From positions 23,272,837 through 23,336,836 of the forward strand of contig NC_133297.1 of assembly GCF_005239225.2 (NCBI RefSeq): a stretch of DNA of 64,000 bases. Reading direction: 5' to 3'. The position numbers and the translations under genes are program-made. The notes below the pieces were generated by a model. The model did no database searches, was not told the origin of the DNA, and worked only from the letters and a program-made list of their open reading frames with translations. This stretch comes from Populus alba. Its lineage: Eukaryota > Streptophyta > Magnoliopsida > Malpighiales > Salicaceae. This document shows positions 10,434 to 22,093 of the stretch, in pieces (position 1 is the first letter of the stretch; each line of letters opens with the position of its first letter).

Positions 10434-12017
10434 TAATCTTCATGGCACATTTGGCTAGTCTTATGCTAAGATGAGTGTTATGCATAAGTTCCTGAGTAAG
10501 CATAATTGCATCTGATATATTTCTCCATAGCATGAAGGTAGATTGTGAAGGCCCAATGACCTCGACTAGAGCATTCTTTAACCTGGATGCAATTATCTTG
10601 AAGATGTATTTGTATAGAACATTGCAACAAGCAAGAGATAAGACAAAAATCATTCATGCAGGAAGGATTTTCAATCTTAGGCACAAGAGCTACTCTAGTA
10701 GCATTGACACAACGAGGCATGAAATTATGTGTAAAAAAATACCAAGTGGCAGCAAAGAAGTCAGCCCCAATAATAGACCAGCATTTCTTAAAGAAGAAAG
10801 CATTGTAGCTATTCGGTCCTGGGGATTTGTTATCTGGAATGGAGAACAATGTTGTCTTGATCTCAACATTACTTAAGGGAAAAAACATTGTTATTGTGGA
10901 AGAGGCAGACATGGTGCTTTGATAATGCGGTGTGGCTGCGGAGCTGATAGGAGTTGATAGAAGAATGAAACTGCCATCTGACCCATCTTTCGTTGGTCTT
11001 AGATCAGAGTACCTGTTTCATCCATCAGTTAGTGGATTCGATTCCTAAAATATCGGTGCATCAAAGATTTGTGTTCCTGTCACCTAGCTGAAGCCATTGT
11101 ATCCTTGATTTTTGTCGAAAAAATATTCCTCATCCTTATATAATTGCATATAGTGGTTCGTGGTGGCCCTTTCATTGACTCTTGCTTCTAATGAAGCTAG
11201 ATTAGCATCTAGGATGGTTTGAGCAACATTCCAAGCATCCTTAGATTGAGATACTCTACTAGTAATGTGGTTGGTGTGCTGCTTATGGAATTTCTTGAGC
11301 TCAACTTTTAGGAGGCGCAGCTTGGTGGTGAATTGATACATCGGAGTCCCTGTGATTTGAGTTTGCCAGAAGGAGTTAACAATGGCCAGGAAATCATCTC
11401 AATTGGCCTATAAATTCAGGAATTTGAAAGGAACCTGTCTTTTGTAGCTAATAGGGTGAAGATCAAAGATCATAGCACTATGATCAGAGATGTGTCGCTG
11501 CTGGAAAATAGAATGGGTTGATGGCCAGGTAGAGAAGAGGCATTGGTTGCCAAAGATCCAGTCCAATTTCTTTTGGATTGTATAAGCACCATGTTGGCCA
11601 TTATGCCAAGTAAATCTAGGACCTATGTATGGAATTTGGATGAGTTCAGACTAGCGAATGTAGTTGTTGAAGTCATCTTGGTGTCGATACCATTGCATGT
11701 CCCCTCCTATAAGATCATTAGCATGCATGATGGCATTGAAGTCCCCCATAACAATACAGGGGATACCAGTATAATGAGAACTTTCATTGCAGAGGTGATT
11801 CTAGACAAGTGTTCTTTTGGAAGGTGTATTATGGTTATAGATGAAGGTTATTTTGAGAGGTTGAGTGAAGGATGGGGCAGTGACCTTACACTAAAGCCAT
11901 TGGGGAGAGGAGTTGTCATAATTGAGGTTAAGTTTGTGTGAGTTCCAACCTACTAAGATACAACAGTGGGAAGTGTCGTGGATGTTTGAAATAAAATACC
12001 AGTAGGGGGGCAAGATT
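10434..12017 (-). pseudogene. LINE A ORF2, endonuclease to reverse transcriptase N-terminal part
   Basis: On the minus strand, from 12,017 downward, it encodes remnants of an exonuclease-endonuclease-phosphatase domain (..QKKLDW.. and a SDH-like motif near 11,480). A coiled linker (about 11,084-11,341) follows, then RT fingers with IPDNKSPGPNSYNAFFFKKCW, FFTHNFMPRCVNATRVALVPK and a degraded continuation. Several frameshifts and stops are present. The downstream half continues at 5,144 beyond the composite insertion. Confidence 0.8.
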
Positions 12018-12394
12018 TGTTGAACGTAAACTCAATATCCAGAAGGTCAAGGAAGGCAACCACCGCCTAACCGGCCACCAGCTGTCACCGACCAACCGCC
12101 AGCCACCAGCTGCCACCGCCTAGTCGCATGCCGCCAGCCGCATTCACACCATCGGCCGCCAACCGCCTTCACACATGAAGGTTGAATTTTCTTGTTCTGA
12201 ATTTGTGTATAAATAGGCATCTAAGCTAAGGTTATTAAATGTGTGGAGACAAGAGAGAAACACTAGATATAGAGAGAGAGAGGGCGTGTATTAAGTTATT
12301 TGTTGTTGTAAGCTTATTGTTTTTGTAATAAAACTTTGTGTTTTATCCCCTCTTAGTGTTTCAAAGCCACCACCAGTGGTTTCTCCCACCAACA
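12018..12394 (+). repeat. Solo copia LTR inside LINE A
   Basis: A complete 377-bp LTR (TGTTGAACG..CCAACA) with no internal region. Flanks are AGATT on the left and AGTTT on the right, a 4/5 match. LINE B at about 24,748 has a matching uninterrupted GCAAGTTTGG, which supports a TSD of AGTTT. It arose by LTR-LTR recombination. Confidence 0.85.
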
Positions 12395-13139
12395 AGTTTA
12401 GCTTTAACTGTAGCTAAGTTGGCGACTCCTATCCTGGTTTCTAGTAAACCAAAGATGTTAAGATTATTCTTTTGTGTCTAGTCATGGACATTTTTCTGTT
12501 TTTGAAGGCTATTAAGGCTCCATGTGTTCCAGCTACCTATATTAAATATTTATTCAAATAAGGTAAGAAAACAACAACAAGATTAGAGGCCCCTAACCTC
12601 TTTTCACTTCCTTCCCCCTTTCTTTTTCTGGACCGTTTTTTGAGAAAAAGTTGGGGATGCATCATAGGTAGCAATGAAAGTGGAAGAGGTCTTCGTGGTG
12701 GCTTTAGTAGCTACGTGTGAAGGTTCACTATGAGTTCCTAGAGAATCCATTTTGCTCTCCTGACATGGTGCAATTTCCATGATACTGGGACGTGGATGAA
12801 CATGGTGAGAAAAAGCATTATCTGACTCTTGACAAGAAGTATAGCCCTCTGCTACTGGGGGATCGTGTTGATCAGGTTGAGTAGCATTAGATGTGGTGGG
12901 GATGGTGTTTAAGGTTATCATATATAAAGTTTGAGGGTTCGTTGGCGGTTAGGGACAAAGTGTGGTGTTAGGAGATGCAATATTTGAGGATGGATCGGTT
13001 GTAATGGTTAAGGTTGGTGTGGTTGTTGTCTGAGCTAGATCACCTGGAGTGGGAGCTGGCTTAACTGGAACATATGTTATTCCTTTGCCTTTGTCCTGTT
13101 TAGCCGTCTGTGCTTGGTGCTTGATTTTTGCAGGGATTA
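12395..13139 (-). pseudogene. LINE A ORF1 C-terminal part and ORF2 start
   Basis: Near 12,480-12,560 the minus strand gives the start of the endonuclease domain. From 12,604 to 13,139 it encodes a Ser/Thr/Pro-rich, low-complexity C-terminal tail of ORF1 ending in a basic KKKGGRK stretch. ORF1 continues beyond copia element 3 at 16,927. Confidence 0.7.
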
Positions 13140-13519
13140 TGTTGGTGGGAGAAACCACTGGTGGTGGCTTTGAAACACTAAGAGGGGATAAAACACAAAG
13201 TTTTATTACAAAAACAGAAGCACACAAGAACACAAATAACTTAATACACGCCCTCTCTCTCTCTATATCTAGTGTTTCTCTCTAAACTCTCCACACTTAT
13301 AATAACCTTAGCTTAGATGCCTATTTATACACAAATTCAGAACAAGAAAATTCAACCATCATGTGTGAAGGCGGTTGGCGGCCAATGGTGTGGATGTGGC
13401 TGGCGGCTGCGGCTGGGCAGTGACAGCTGGTGGCTGGCGGCTGGTCGGTGACAATTGGTGGCCGGTTGGGCGGTGGTTGCCTTCCTTGACCTTCTGGATA
13501 TTGATTTTAATATTCAACA
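13140..13519 (-). repeat. Copia element 3, 3' LTR
   Basis: Minus-strand LTR starting TGTTGAATATTA at 13,519 and ending at 13,140. It is preceded, in element orientation, by a polypurine tract TTTAAGGGGGAGATT (13,520-13,534). Confidence 0.95.
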
Positions 13520-13535
13520 AATCTCCCCCTTAAAC

Positions 13536-14676
13536 TCAATTGAGGGATGTCATGCCAAGCATGGACTTTAATCGGATAAATACTTCTCTCTTCAAAGGCT
13601 TTGTGAAGATGTCTGCAACTTGATCATTTGTGTTGCAAGATATCAGTTGGACTTCTTCATTCTTCACATGTTCCCGGATAAAGTGATGACGTGTATCAAT
13701 ATGTTTGCTCCTTTCATGATACACTGGATTCTTTGCCAATGCGATTGCTGATCGATTGTCAATAAAAATCTCTGTAGGATTTTCTTGAGGAAATCCCAAA
13801 AACTTTAGCATATTCCTTAACCATATTGAATGGCATACGGCTGAGTTGGCAGCAACATACTCAGCTTCACAGCTTGATAATGTTACAATCGATTGCTTCT
13901 TGGATGATCATGTGAAAGATGTGTCTCCCATGAAAAAGACAAACCTTGTTGTGCTTTTCCTTTCATCCAAATCTCTACCCCAATCACTATCCGAGTAGCC
14001 TACAAGATTAAAGTCTTTACTTGAGGTATAAAACATACCTTCATTCATTATGCCTTTGATGTAGCGAAGAATTCTCTTGGCTGCATTCAAGTGAGACTGG
14101 TCTAGTGTCTCCATGTATTTGTTGATGAGTCTGACTCCATAGAATATATCCGGTCTGGTACATCTCAAGTACCTTAAGCTTCCTACTAAGCTTTTGAAGT
14201 AAGTTGGATCAACATTTCCAACCTTACTCTTCCTCAATTCCACTCCATTCTCAACTGGAGTTGATACCGGATTGCAGCTTTCCATCTTGAACCTTTCAAG
14301 AATATCTTTGGCGTAACCGCTTTGGGATACAAAAATCCCTTCTTCTTTCTGCGTTACTTTCAAGCCAAGAAAATGTGACATTAAACCAATGTCTGTCATC
14401 TCAAACTCATGTACCATGCTTCGTTTAAATTCTTCAAACATGGTAGGATTGTTGTCGATGAATATCAAATCATCAACATATAGGCACGCAAATAAGATGT
14501 TGCCATCTGCTTCTTTCTTCACATATATTGCATGCTCATATGGACATTTTTCAAATCCATTATCTTGAAAATACCTGTCAATTCTGGTATTCCAAGCACG
14601 CGGAGCTTGCTTCAAACCATAGAGAGCTTTCTTCAACTTGTATACTTTGCCTTCATTTTCAGCTTCGGAACAAAGA
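13536..14676 (-). pseudogene. Copia element 3 reverse transcriptase-RNase H, broken
   Basis: Begins within EGKVYKLKKALYGLKQAPRAWN, followed by the catalytic CLYVDDLIFI (YVDD) and SHFLGLKV. Then come TRPDIFYGV, the RNase H block GYSDSDWGRDLDERKST, SCEAEYVA, the ADIFTKPLKREVF tail and the C-terminus. TGA at about 13,905-13,907 replaces the usual Trp after GDTSFT. The N-terminal half of RT is missing at the family P junction (about 14,677). This is the only RT/RNase H of this copia family in the window; copies 1 and 2 have deleted it. Confidence 0.9.
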
Positions 14677-15797
14677 ATGATTAGCTTTGGCTAATGGCGA
14701 CCGAATGGATGGCCGGGATGAAGGACTGATTAGCTTCGGCTAATGGCATCCAAACGGATGGATGGCCGGGATAAAAGAGGGACTCCGCTGCCGATGCAGA
14801 AATCGGCAGCGACACAGTTCTGCTGCCGATTCTGGATCGGCAGCGACACTGTATTCACTGCCGATACAGAAATCGGCAGCGACCCAGTTTTCGCTGCCGA
14901 TATAGAAATCGGCAGCGACGCAGATTGCGCTGCCGATTCTGGATTGGCAGCGACGCAGAATCTGTTGCCGATACAGAAATCGGCAGTGACGCAGATTGCG
15001 TTGCCGATTCTGGATCGGCAGCGACGCATATTCCGCTGCCAATACAGAAATCGGCAGCGACGCAGATTCCGCTGCCGATTCTGGATCGGCAGCGACAGTT
15101 TTCGCTGTCGATTCCTTGATCGGCAGCAATGCAGTTTCTGTTGCCGATTTTGGGATCGGCAGCGACGCAACTTTCATCATGGAATCCGGATGGATGGCTG
15201 ACACAAATGAAAGACTAGTTTTGGCGAATGACATCCGAAAACTTATGTATCTATATGTACTACTTGTTGTTATAACAAATACATGAAGAAATTATAATTG
15301 TTAATGCTTTACCTGGTTGCCAAACTGTTAGTTACCATTCTTATTATTATTAAGTATTTGCATTCTCTTAAATGTTTGTACCGCTGCAGGGACTTCACAC
15401 CAACGAGATGCCTAGGAAACCCGATACACGGGAACCTACTTTTGCAAGGAATTATGTAGATGTATTTTAAATCACAATGTATTTTGTAGGGATCAATGTA
15501 CTGAATGTATAACTTTTATTATATCCTTTTTGTTTAAAATTGTGATGACTATTAGTAGGATAAGACTGCAAACTCATGTCTATGTATATATTTTTAATAT
15601 GAACTTCAAATCAAGCAACCTTAATATTACGTGTTTGTGTAAGTTTCACTTTGAAATGAAATGTTGATTGTATGGATTGTATTTTGATGATGTGAGGATT
15701 TAGATCCATTGATTGCCGACACCATGTGGATTGAATGCATATATATATATAAAAAAAAAATTACTATGTTTTGGGCTTGGAAAGTCGGGTTCTTACA
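14677..15797 (+). mobile_element. Family P copy 2, 5'-truncated, nested in copia element 3
   Basis: Order on the plus strand: 49-bp satellite units (about 14,680-14,775), hairpin array, one satellite-like piece, then the P tail ending GGGTTCTTACA at 15,797. The right end abuts copia gag cleanly. The left end abuts copia RT at a different point, so about 3 kb of copia and the P 5' end were lost together. Confidence 0.75.
14783..15172. repeat. Array of 11 GC-rich hairpins (family P, array 2)
   Basis: Eleven units of 35-36 bp. Each has arms CGCTGCCGAT and ATCGGCAGCG around a 5-7 base loop. Loops alternate between TCTGG and ACAGAA types, and the right end has TTCCTTG and TTTTGGG loops. Several frames stay open on both strands (up to 164 codons) because the unit lacks stops, but no domain is present and the arm symmetry explains the coding-like appearance. 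Confidence 0.9.
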
Positions 15798-16115
15798 TTT
15801 GTATTTTTGTTGGAGAGCCTCCCATATATCTTTTGATGTTTCAGCGGAAGCAATGATCTCGAACGTGTCTTCATCAAGACCTTGATAGATGATGGTCTTT
15901 GCTTTGTTGTCTTTCTTTTTGTTGACTTTTAGGGCTTGCTTATGTGCCTCTTGTAGACCATTTTCTGCTTCCTTGGACACTGGTTCCTCAAAACCATGTT
16001 GTACAATATCCAAACACTCTTGTGAACCAAGGAATGCCTTCAATCTGATGCACCAACTATCATAGTTGTCTTTGGTCAGCTTCGGGATGAGTGTTTGTGT
16101 ACTTTCTGTAGTCAT
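15798..16115 (-). pseudogene. Copia element 3 gag N-terminal fragment
   Basis: The minus strand from the ATG at 16,115 gives MTTESTQTLIPKLTKDNYDSW and continues, closely matching copy 1, to '..EALQQKYK'. There family P starts (TGTAAGAACCC on the minus strand). About 106 codons of Gag remain; later residues of the open frame come from P and are meaningless. Confidence 0.9.
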
Positions 16116-16578
16116 TTTGCTATTTGAATGACTATATCACCTTCTGGGAGCCGAATTTGACCAAATTGACATTGTAGATCGATCCAGAATGGTGCAAATA
16201 GTAGGAAACCGGTTTTACTTTGCAAAAATCGGGTCAGAATATAGGTGAACTGGTCAAAAAACCGATTCTGTACGGGTTGAACCGGGAATATTCTGTGGAA
16301 TATTTTGTCGGCATGCTGGGGGCTGGGAAAACAGCGCGCGTACGGAGCGGCTCGGCTCGGCGCGGTACGGAGTGGCTTGGCGGCTCGGAGGGTATGGCTC
16401 GACTTGGCTTGGGGGGTACGGCTCGGCTTAGGCGGCTCGGCTTGTTCTTTGCACCAGTGAGTTCGTCTTGATGAGCTCTACACTGTGGAATGATCAAAAC
16501 TTGTTTTTGACAACTTTGAAAATTCAGATATACCCCAAAACACTCCTGTTTTCTAACGAATGGGGCTCTGATACCAAT

Positions 16579-16926
16579 TGTTGGTGGGAGAAACCACTGG
16601 TGGTGGCTTTGAAACACTAAGAGGGGATAAAACACAAAGTTTTATTACAAAAACAGAAGCACACAAGAACACAAATAACTTAATACACGCCCTTTCTCTC
16701 TTTATATCTAGTGTTTCTCTCTAAACTCTCCACACTTATAATAACCTTAGCTTAGATGCCTATTTATACACAAATTCAGAACAAGAAAATTCAACCATCA
16801 TGTGTGAAGGCGGTTGGCGGCCAATGGTGACAGCTGGTGGCTGGCGGCTGGTCGGTGACAGTTGGTGGCCGGTTGGGCGGTGGTTGCCTTCCTTGACCTT
16901 CTGGATATTGAGTTTAATATTCAACA
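16579..16926 (-). repeat. Copia element 3, 5' LTR
   Basis: A 348-bp LTR on the minus strand (TGTTGAATATTA.. to ..CCAACA), followed by the tRNA-Met-type primer-binding site (about 16,565-16,578). It is about 30 bp shorter than its partner, through loss of part of the GGCTGGCGGC-type GC-rich stretch near 16,830. Confidence 0.95.
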
Positions 16927-16995
16927 GATTAGAGAGCAAGAGTGGCCAAATACCTTGTATTTGTCATAACGAGAGGGCTTCCATTCATAATCCAC
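16927..16995 (-). pseudogene. LINE A ORF1 zinc-knuckle remnant
   Basis: The minus strand encodes YEWKP..KYKVFGHSC, the conserved end of the plant LINE ORF1 core (normally a CX2CX4HX4C knuckle preceded by a WxP). The first cysteines are mutated. The upstream ORF1 core is deleted where the sequence jumps to GGTGGTTTTTGTAGG. Confidence 0.7.
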
Positions 16996-17857
16996 GGTGG
17001 TTTTTGTAGGCATCATGGTGGGAATGTGAGCTATGTGGTGTAGATGCTAGACGTTGTAAAGGGCAGACAAAATCCAGATTCAAAAAGGGAGGGTGGTGTA
17101 GGTGGAGCATGTATGGTTGAAAGGTGAATGATGGTGCGTACGGGTGGGTAAATCTTCTGGGTGGAATGTTGTTTGGTTAAAAGTTGAAGATGGTTAAGGT
17201 GAACGTGTGTCAACGTTGAGAAGCTGAAAACAGTGGTTGATGGAGCAGATCTCAGGCCGGTGAATCAAGAACTTCCTATCGCCTGCAACAACCATGTTTC
17301 CTTCATTCTTTTCCTTCCCCAAATCATAATTTCTAAATTTTAAACTCTAAATCATAAAACTTTAAACCCCAAACTCTAAAAATCTAAAAACCATAAATCT
17401 TAAACCATAACTTCTTCTTTTTTTTAATAAAGTTAGGATGTATATAAAAGGAAAAGAAAAATTATGTACAAAAAGTTTGAGGGGCATACCCCAAGTATTT
17501 AAATACAAACCAAATAAAATGGAAATTCAATGGAAATAAAGTGTTGGTTTATTACCAGCATAGCAAGACAAAACAAACAAAAAAATACATAGAGAATAGA
17601 GAAATCCATGCAAGGCACTACATGAACAAGAACCAGTGAATTAATTTAGCTCTTGGAGTAAGAACCTCTCTAACAGGAATGAAGCTTGCAACCGAGGCTT
17701 GCTAATCAATACAGTGTTGCCCTTCCCTTATCTTAATTGGCAATTCAAATGTCTGGGAGGTTCCAGATGCTCTTGAGGTTGCCCGGAATTTCATTAAGAT
17801 CCTTGTCCATTAAGAAAATTATGATGACCTCGAAAGCCTCATCCCTTAGCTCTTGAG
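16996..17857 (-). repeat. Second copy of the duplicated LINE-junction flank
   Basis: Near-identical partner of 5,335-6,191. It holds the 5' part of LINE A, a telomere-like tract (17,306-17,412), then from about 17,415 the T-rich poly(A) and 3' region of LINE B (GAGGGGCATACCCCAAGTA, shared in part with LINE C at about 26,620). It is interrupted by copia element 2 at 17,858 and LINE B continues at 22,094. Confidence 0.8.
17306..17412. repeat. Degenerate telomere-like AAACCCTAA tract, copy 2
   Basis: Same composition and position as 5,640-5,745, at the junction of the LINE A 5' end with the LINE B poly(A). Confidence 0.6.
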
Positions 17858-18222
17858 TGTTGAACATAAACTCAATCAATCTAGAAGGTCAAGGAAGGGA
17901 ACCACCGCCCAACCGGCCACCAGCTGTCACCGACCAGCCGCCAGCCACTAGCTGCCACCGCCTAGCCGCATTCATACCATCGGCCGCCAACCGCCTTCAC
18001 ACATGACGGTTGAATTTTCTTGTTCTGAATTTGTGTATAAATAGGCATCTAAGCTAAGGTTATTAAATGTGTGGAGACAAGAGAGAAACACTAGATATAG
18101 AGAGAGAGAGGGCGTGTATCAAGTTATTTGTTGTTGTAAGCTTATTGTTTTTGTAATAAAACTTTGTGTTTTATCCCCTCTTAGTGTTTCAAAGCCACCA
18201 CCAGTGGTTTCTCCCACCAACA
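17858..18222 (+). repeat. Copia element 2, 5' LTR
   Basis: 365 bp, TGTTGAACATAAAC to CCACCAACA, followed by TTGGTATCAGAGC. Confidence 0.95.
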
Positions 18223-18803
18223 ATTGGTATCAGAGCCCCGTTCGTCAGAACACAGGAGTGTTTTGGGGTATATCCGAATTTTCAAAGTTGTCAAAAACAA
18301 GTTTTGATCATTCCACAGTGTAGAGCTCATCAAGACAAACTCACTGGTGTAAAGAACAGCCTGATCGGAGCCCGCGGTGAGCCACACGCGCCGCCTGAAG
18401 ATCGGATGACTGTTGCCCACGCGAGCCAGAGGTAGACGACGAGTGGCGTCCACGCGCGCCATATTTGAGCCGCCTAAGCCAAGCCGTTAGCCGAGCCGCC
18501 ATCCAGTCGCGCCGAGCCACAAGCCGAGCCGTCCCCCCCGAGCCGAGCCGAGCCGAGCCATCCAGCCGAGCTAACAAGCCACCAGCGCGCCGACCAAATA
18601 TTCCACGGAACATTCCCGGTTCAACTCCTAGCGAACCGTCCGCCATACAAAATCGGTTTTTTGACCGGTTCACCCATATTCTGACCCAATTTTTACAAAG
18701 TAAGATCGGTTCCCTACTATTTGGACCATTCCGGATCGATCTACAATGTCCGTTCGGCCAAATTCGGCTCCCAGAAGGTGATATAGTCATTAAAAGAGCA
18801 AAA

Positions 18804-21710
18804 TGACTACAGAGTGCACAAACACTCATCCTGAAGCTGACCAAAGACAACTATGATAGTTGGTGCATCAGATTGAAGGCATTCCTTGGTTCACAAGAGT
18901 GTTTGGATATTGTACAACATGGTTTTGAGGAACCAGAGTCCAAAGAAGCATAAAATGCTCTACAAGAGGCACATAAGCAAGCCCTGAAAGTCAACAGAAA
19001 GAAAGACAACAAGGCAAAGACCATCATCTATCGAGGTCTTGATGAAGACACGTTCAAGATCATTGCTTCCGCTAAAACATCAAAAGATATATGGGAGGCT
19101 CTCCAACAAAAATACAAAGGTGCTGACAGAATCAAAAAGATTCGTCTTCAATCTTTGCGAGGTGAATTTGAATTATTGCAGATGAAGTCCTCAGAATCTA
19201 TTTCTGATTATCACACAAGAATTATGGTGATAGTCAATCAGATGAGGAGAAATGGAGAAGCCATCTCAGATTCTCAAATTACTGAGAAAAATTTTGAGAT
19301 CCCTAGATCCAAAATTTGATTTTGTTGTTGTCGCCATTGAAGAGTCCAAGGAAGTGGACAAGTTGACAGTTGATGAGCTTATGAGTTCTTTGCAAGCTCA
19401 TGAGCAGAAGATTGTAAAAAGAAATGGAGATAAGGCCATTGAGCATGCCTTACAAGCAAAGCTGTCTCTCAAGGACAGATATGAGCAAGGGGAGACTTCA
19501 ACAAGTGGATATACCACTCAAGTAGGAAGTCAACAATCCAGAAAGGGATTCCAGAGATTCCAAGGAAGATGTTCTTAGAATACAAGCTTCAGAGGAAGAG
19601 GTGGCACAAACACCACCAGAGGAGGCCGAGGACAACAAGCATTCACTCGTAGAGGAAGAGGAGGTGGTTACAATAACCGTGACAAGAGAAATATCTAGTG
19701 TTATAGTTACAATCAATTTGGGCACTATAGCACTGAATGCCGAGGGAAAGCTCCATTAGAGATACATGAGCAAGCCAACTATGCAGAGAAGGATGACATA
19801 GAAGCGGCTGCATTAGTTGTCCAACAAGGACATGGTGAGAAACAGGAAAATATATGGTATCTAGATTCTGGAGCCAGCAATCACATGTGCGACCACCGAG
19901 AGTTATTTGGTGATCTAGATGAGACCAAACAAGGTCTAGTTACTTTTGGAGATACCTCAAAGGTTCTATTCAAAGGTAAAGGCAACATCCCAATCAAGTT
20001 GAAGAACGGCGATAATAGCCACATCGCCGATGTTTATTATGTTCCAGCCATAAAGCAGAACTTGATCAGCATAGGTCAACTTATGGAGAGAGGCTATACT
20101 CTTTACTCGAAGAATTGTCATCTGACAATTAGAGACAACAATGGGAGATTAATTGCCTATGTGAAAATGTCCAAGAATAGGATGTTTCCTTTGAACATCC
20201 AGTATGATGCAGCAAGGTGTTTGAGCGTCATCACCAACAATGAAGAATGGCTTTGGCACATGAGGCTTGGACATCTGAATTTTACAAGTCTGAAGATGCT
20301 AGCAAACAAGAAGATGGTCAAAGGTTTGCCTCATATTGATCATCCAGATGAAGTTTGTGAGAGTTGTGTCCTCAACAAACATCACAGATCCAGTTTTGCC
20401 AAAGAAGTCAACTGGAGAGCAAAGAGGCCACTAGAGTTAGTGCACACAGATGTGTGTGACCCAATAACGCCTATGTCAACTGGACAAAATAGGTACTTCC
20501 TCACTTTTATTGATGATTTTAGTAGAAAGACATGGATATACTTTCTGAAGAAGAAGTCAGAAGTATTCAATTGTTTTAAAGATTTTAAAGCAATTGTGGA
20601 GAAGCAAAATGGCTATATGATCAGAACCGTGAGATCTGATCAAGGTGGAGAATATACAGCAAACGACTTTGAAGCCTTTTGTACATAGCAAGGCATCCGA
20701 CATCAGACAACACCAACCTATACACCACAGCTGAATGATGTAGCTGAGAGGAAGAATCGAACGATTCTTGACATGGCAAGTAGTCTACTCAAAGCAAAGA
20801 AGCTGCCCAAGCAATACTGGGCTAAAGCTGTATCATGTCCAGTGTATCTACTGAATCGCTGCCCAACCAGAAGTTTGCAAGGAGTCATTCCAGAAGAAGC
20901 ATGGAGTGGTCACAAACCAAGTGTTACTCATCTACGAGTCTTTGGTTGTGTGGCATATGCAAAGATCCCAGATGCAAGAAGGACAAAGCTCGATGATAAA
21001 AGCGATAAATGCATCTTTGTCGGATACGGTGAAAGAAGGATGGGATACAAGCTATATAATCCCATCACGAAGAAGGTGATTATGAGTAGAGATGTTATCT
21101 TTGAAGAAGATAAATCTTGGAAATGGAATGATGATCAAGAAGCAGTCAGATGGATCAACATTGATTTGATCCTTGAAGATGAAAAAGTACCAACAGTACT
21201 TGTAGAAGAACCGATTGTGCCAGCAGCTGAACCACAAAGTTCGGTGCACAGATTCCCTGTATTCAACAGGAGGAACACACCAGGATCATCATCAACAACA
21301 CCACCATCAGCATCCTTATCAAAAGGACCAAGGATGAGAAATCTTGAAGAGTTATACGATGCCACTCAAGTCATGGAAGATACAACTTTATTTTGTTTCA
21401 ATGCAGATAGTGACCCATTAAGCTTCAATGAAGCTATCACAGAAGAGAAATGGATTAAAGCAATGGATGAAGAAATACATGCCATTGAAAAGAAAGATAC
21501 CTGGAAGCTGACTTATCCACCAAAAAAGAAGAAAGCAATAGGTGTCAAATGGGTCTACAAGACAAAGAAGAATGCAAAAGGAGAAGTACAAAGATACAAA
21601 GCCAAATTAGTGGATAAAGGCTATAAACAGAGAGAAGGCATTAAAGGGAGAAGTATGTATCCGATTAAAGATCATGCTTGGTATGATTTCCCTCGATTGA
21701 GTTTAAGGGG
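18804..21710 (+). pseudogene. Copia element 2 gag-pol, broken and lacking RT core
   Basis: Gag begins MTTE but loses two bases at the fourth codon relative to copy 1, and has TAA near 18,951. Protease WYLDSGASNH is near 19,856. Integrase runs from about 20,235: [26 protein letters not shown], then TAG at about 20,686 just after the second Asp region, then NDVAERKN. The pol linker is open to RT 'RYKAKLVDKGYKQREGI' (about 21,590-21,645), where the sequence leaps to the pol 3' end and polypurine tract. The palm YVDD and RNase H are absent. The deletion endpoint equals that of element 1. Confidence 0.9.
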
Positions 21711-21716
21711 GAGATT

Positions 21717-21946
21717 TGTTGAACATAAACTCAATCAATCCAGAAGGTCAAGGAAGGCAACCACCGCCCAACCGGCCACCAGCTGTCACCGACCAGCCGC
21801 CAGCTGCCACCGCCTAGCCGCATTCACACCATTGGCCGCCAACCGCCTTCACACATGATGGTTGAATTTTCTTGTTCTGAATTTGTGTATAAATAGGCAT
21901 CTAAGTTAAGGTTATTAAATGTGTGGAGAGAATAGAGAAACACTAG

Positions 21947-21980
<34 letters not shown>

Positions 21981-22093
21981 TGTGTATTGTAAAGCTTGTG
22001 TATTCTTGTTAGCTTCTATTTTTGTAATAAAACTTTGTGTTTTATCCCCTCTGAATGTTTCAAAGCCACCACCAGTGGTTTCTCCCACCAACA
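21717..22093 (+). repeat. Copia element 2, 3' LTR
   Basis: 377 bp starting TGTTGAACATAAAC after AAGGGGGAGATT. It carries a local (TA)n(GA)n expansion near 21,949-21,979 that is absent from the 5' LTR. Confidence 0.95.

Larger units (their letters stand above)
13140..16926 (-). mobile_element. Copia element 3 with TSD GATTA
   Basis: Bounded by two minus-strand LTRs and by identical 5-mers GATTA (13,135-13,139 and 16,927-16,931). Joining the flanks gives continuous LINE A ORF1. It retains the 5' LTR, primer-binding site, gag N-terminus, most of RT/RNase H, polypurine tract and 3' LTR. Everything from mid-gag to early RT is replaced by a 1.1-kb family P piece. Confidence 0.95.
17858..22093 (+). 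mobile_element. Copia element 2 with TSD TTGAG
   Basis: A 4,236-bp element flanked by identical TTGAG (17,853-17,857 and 22,094-22,098), with both LTRs, primer-binding site and polypurine tract. Removing it rejoins LINE B C-terminal coding DNA. It is the parent-like paralogue of element 1. Confidence 0.97.

Noticed and set aside
14730..15234. Open frames of 146-164 codons on both strands over array 2, and similar ones over arrays 3 and 5
   Set aside because: They translate the repeat unit in several frames at once, have no domain, and start or end in unrelated flanks; openness follows from stop-free units.
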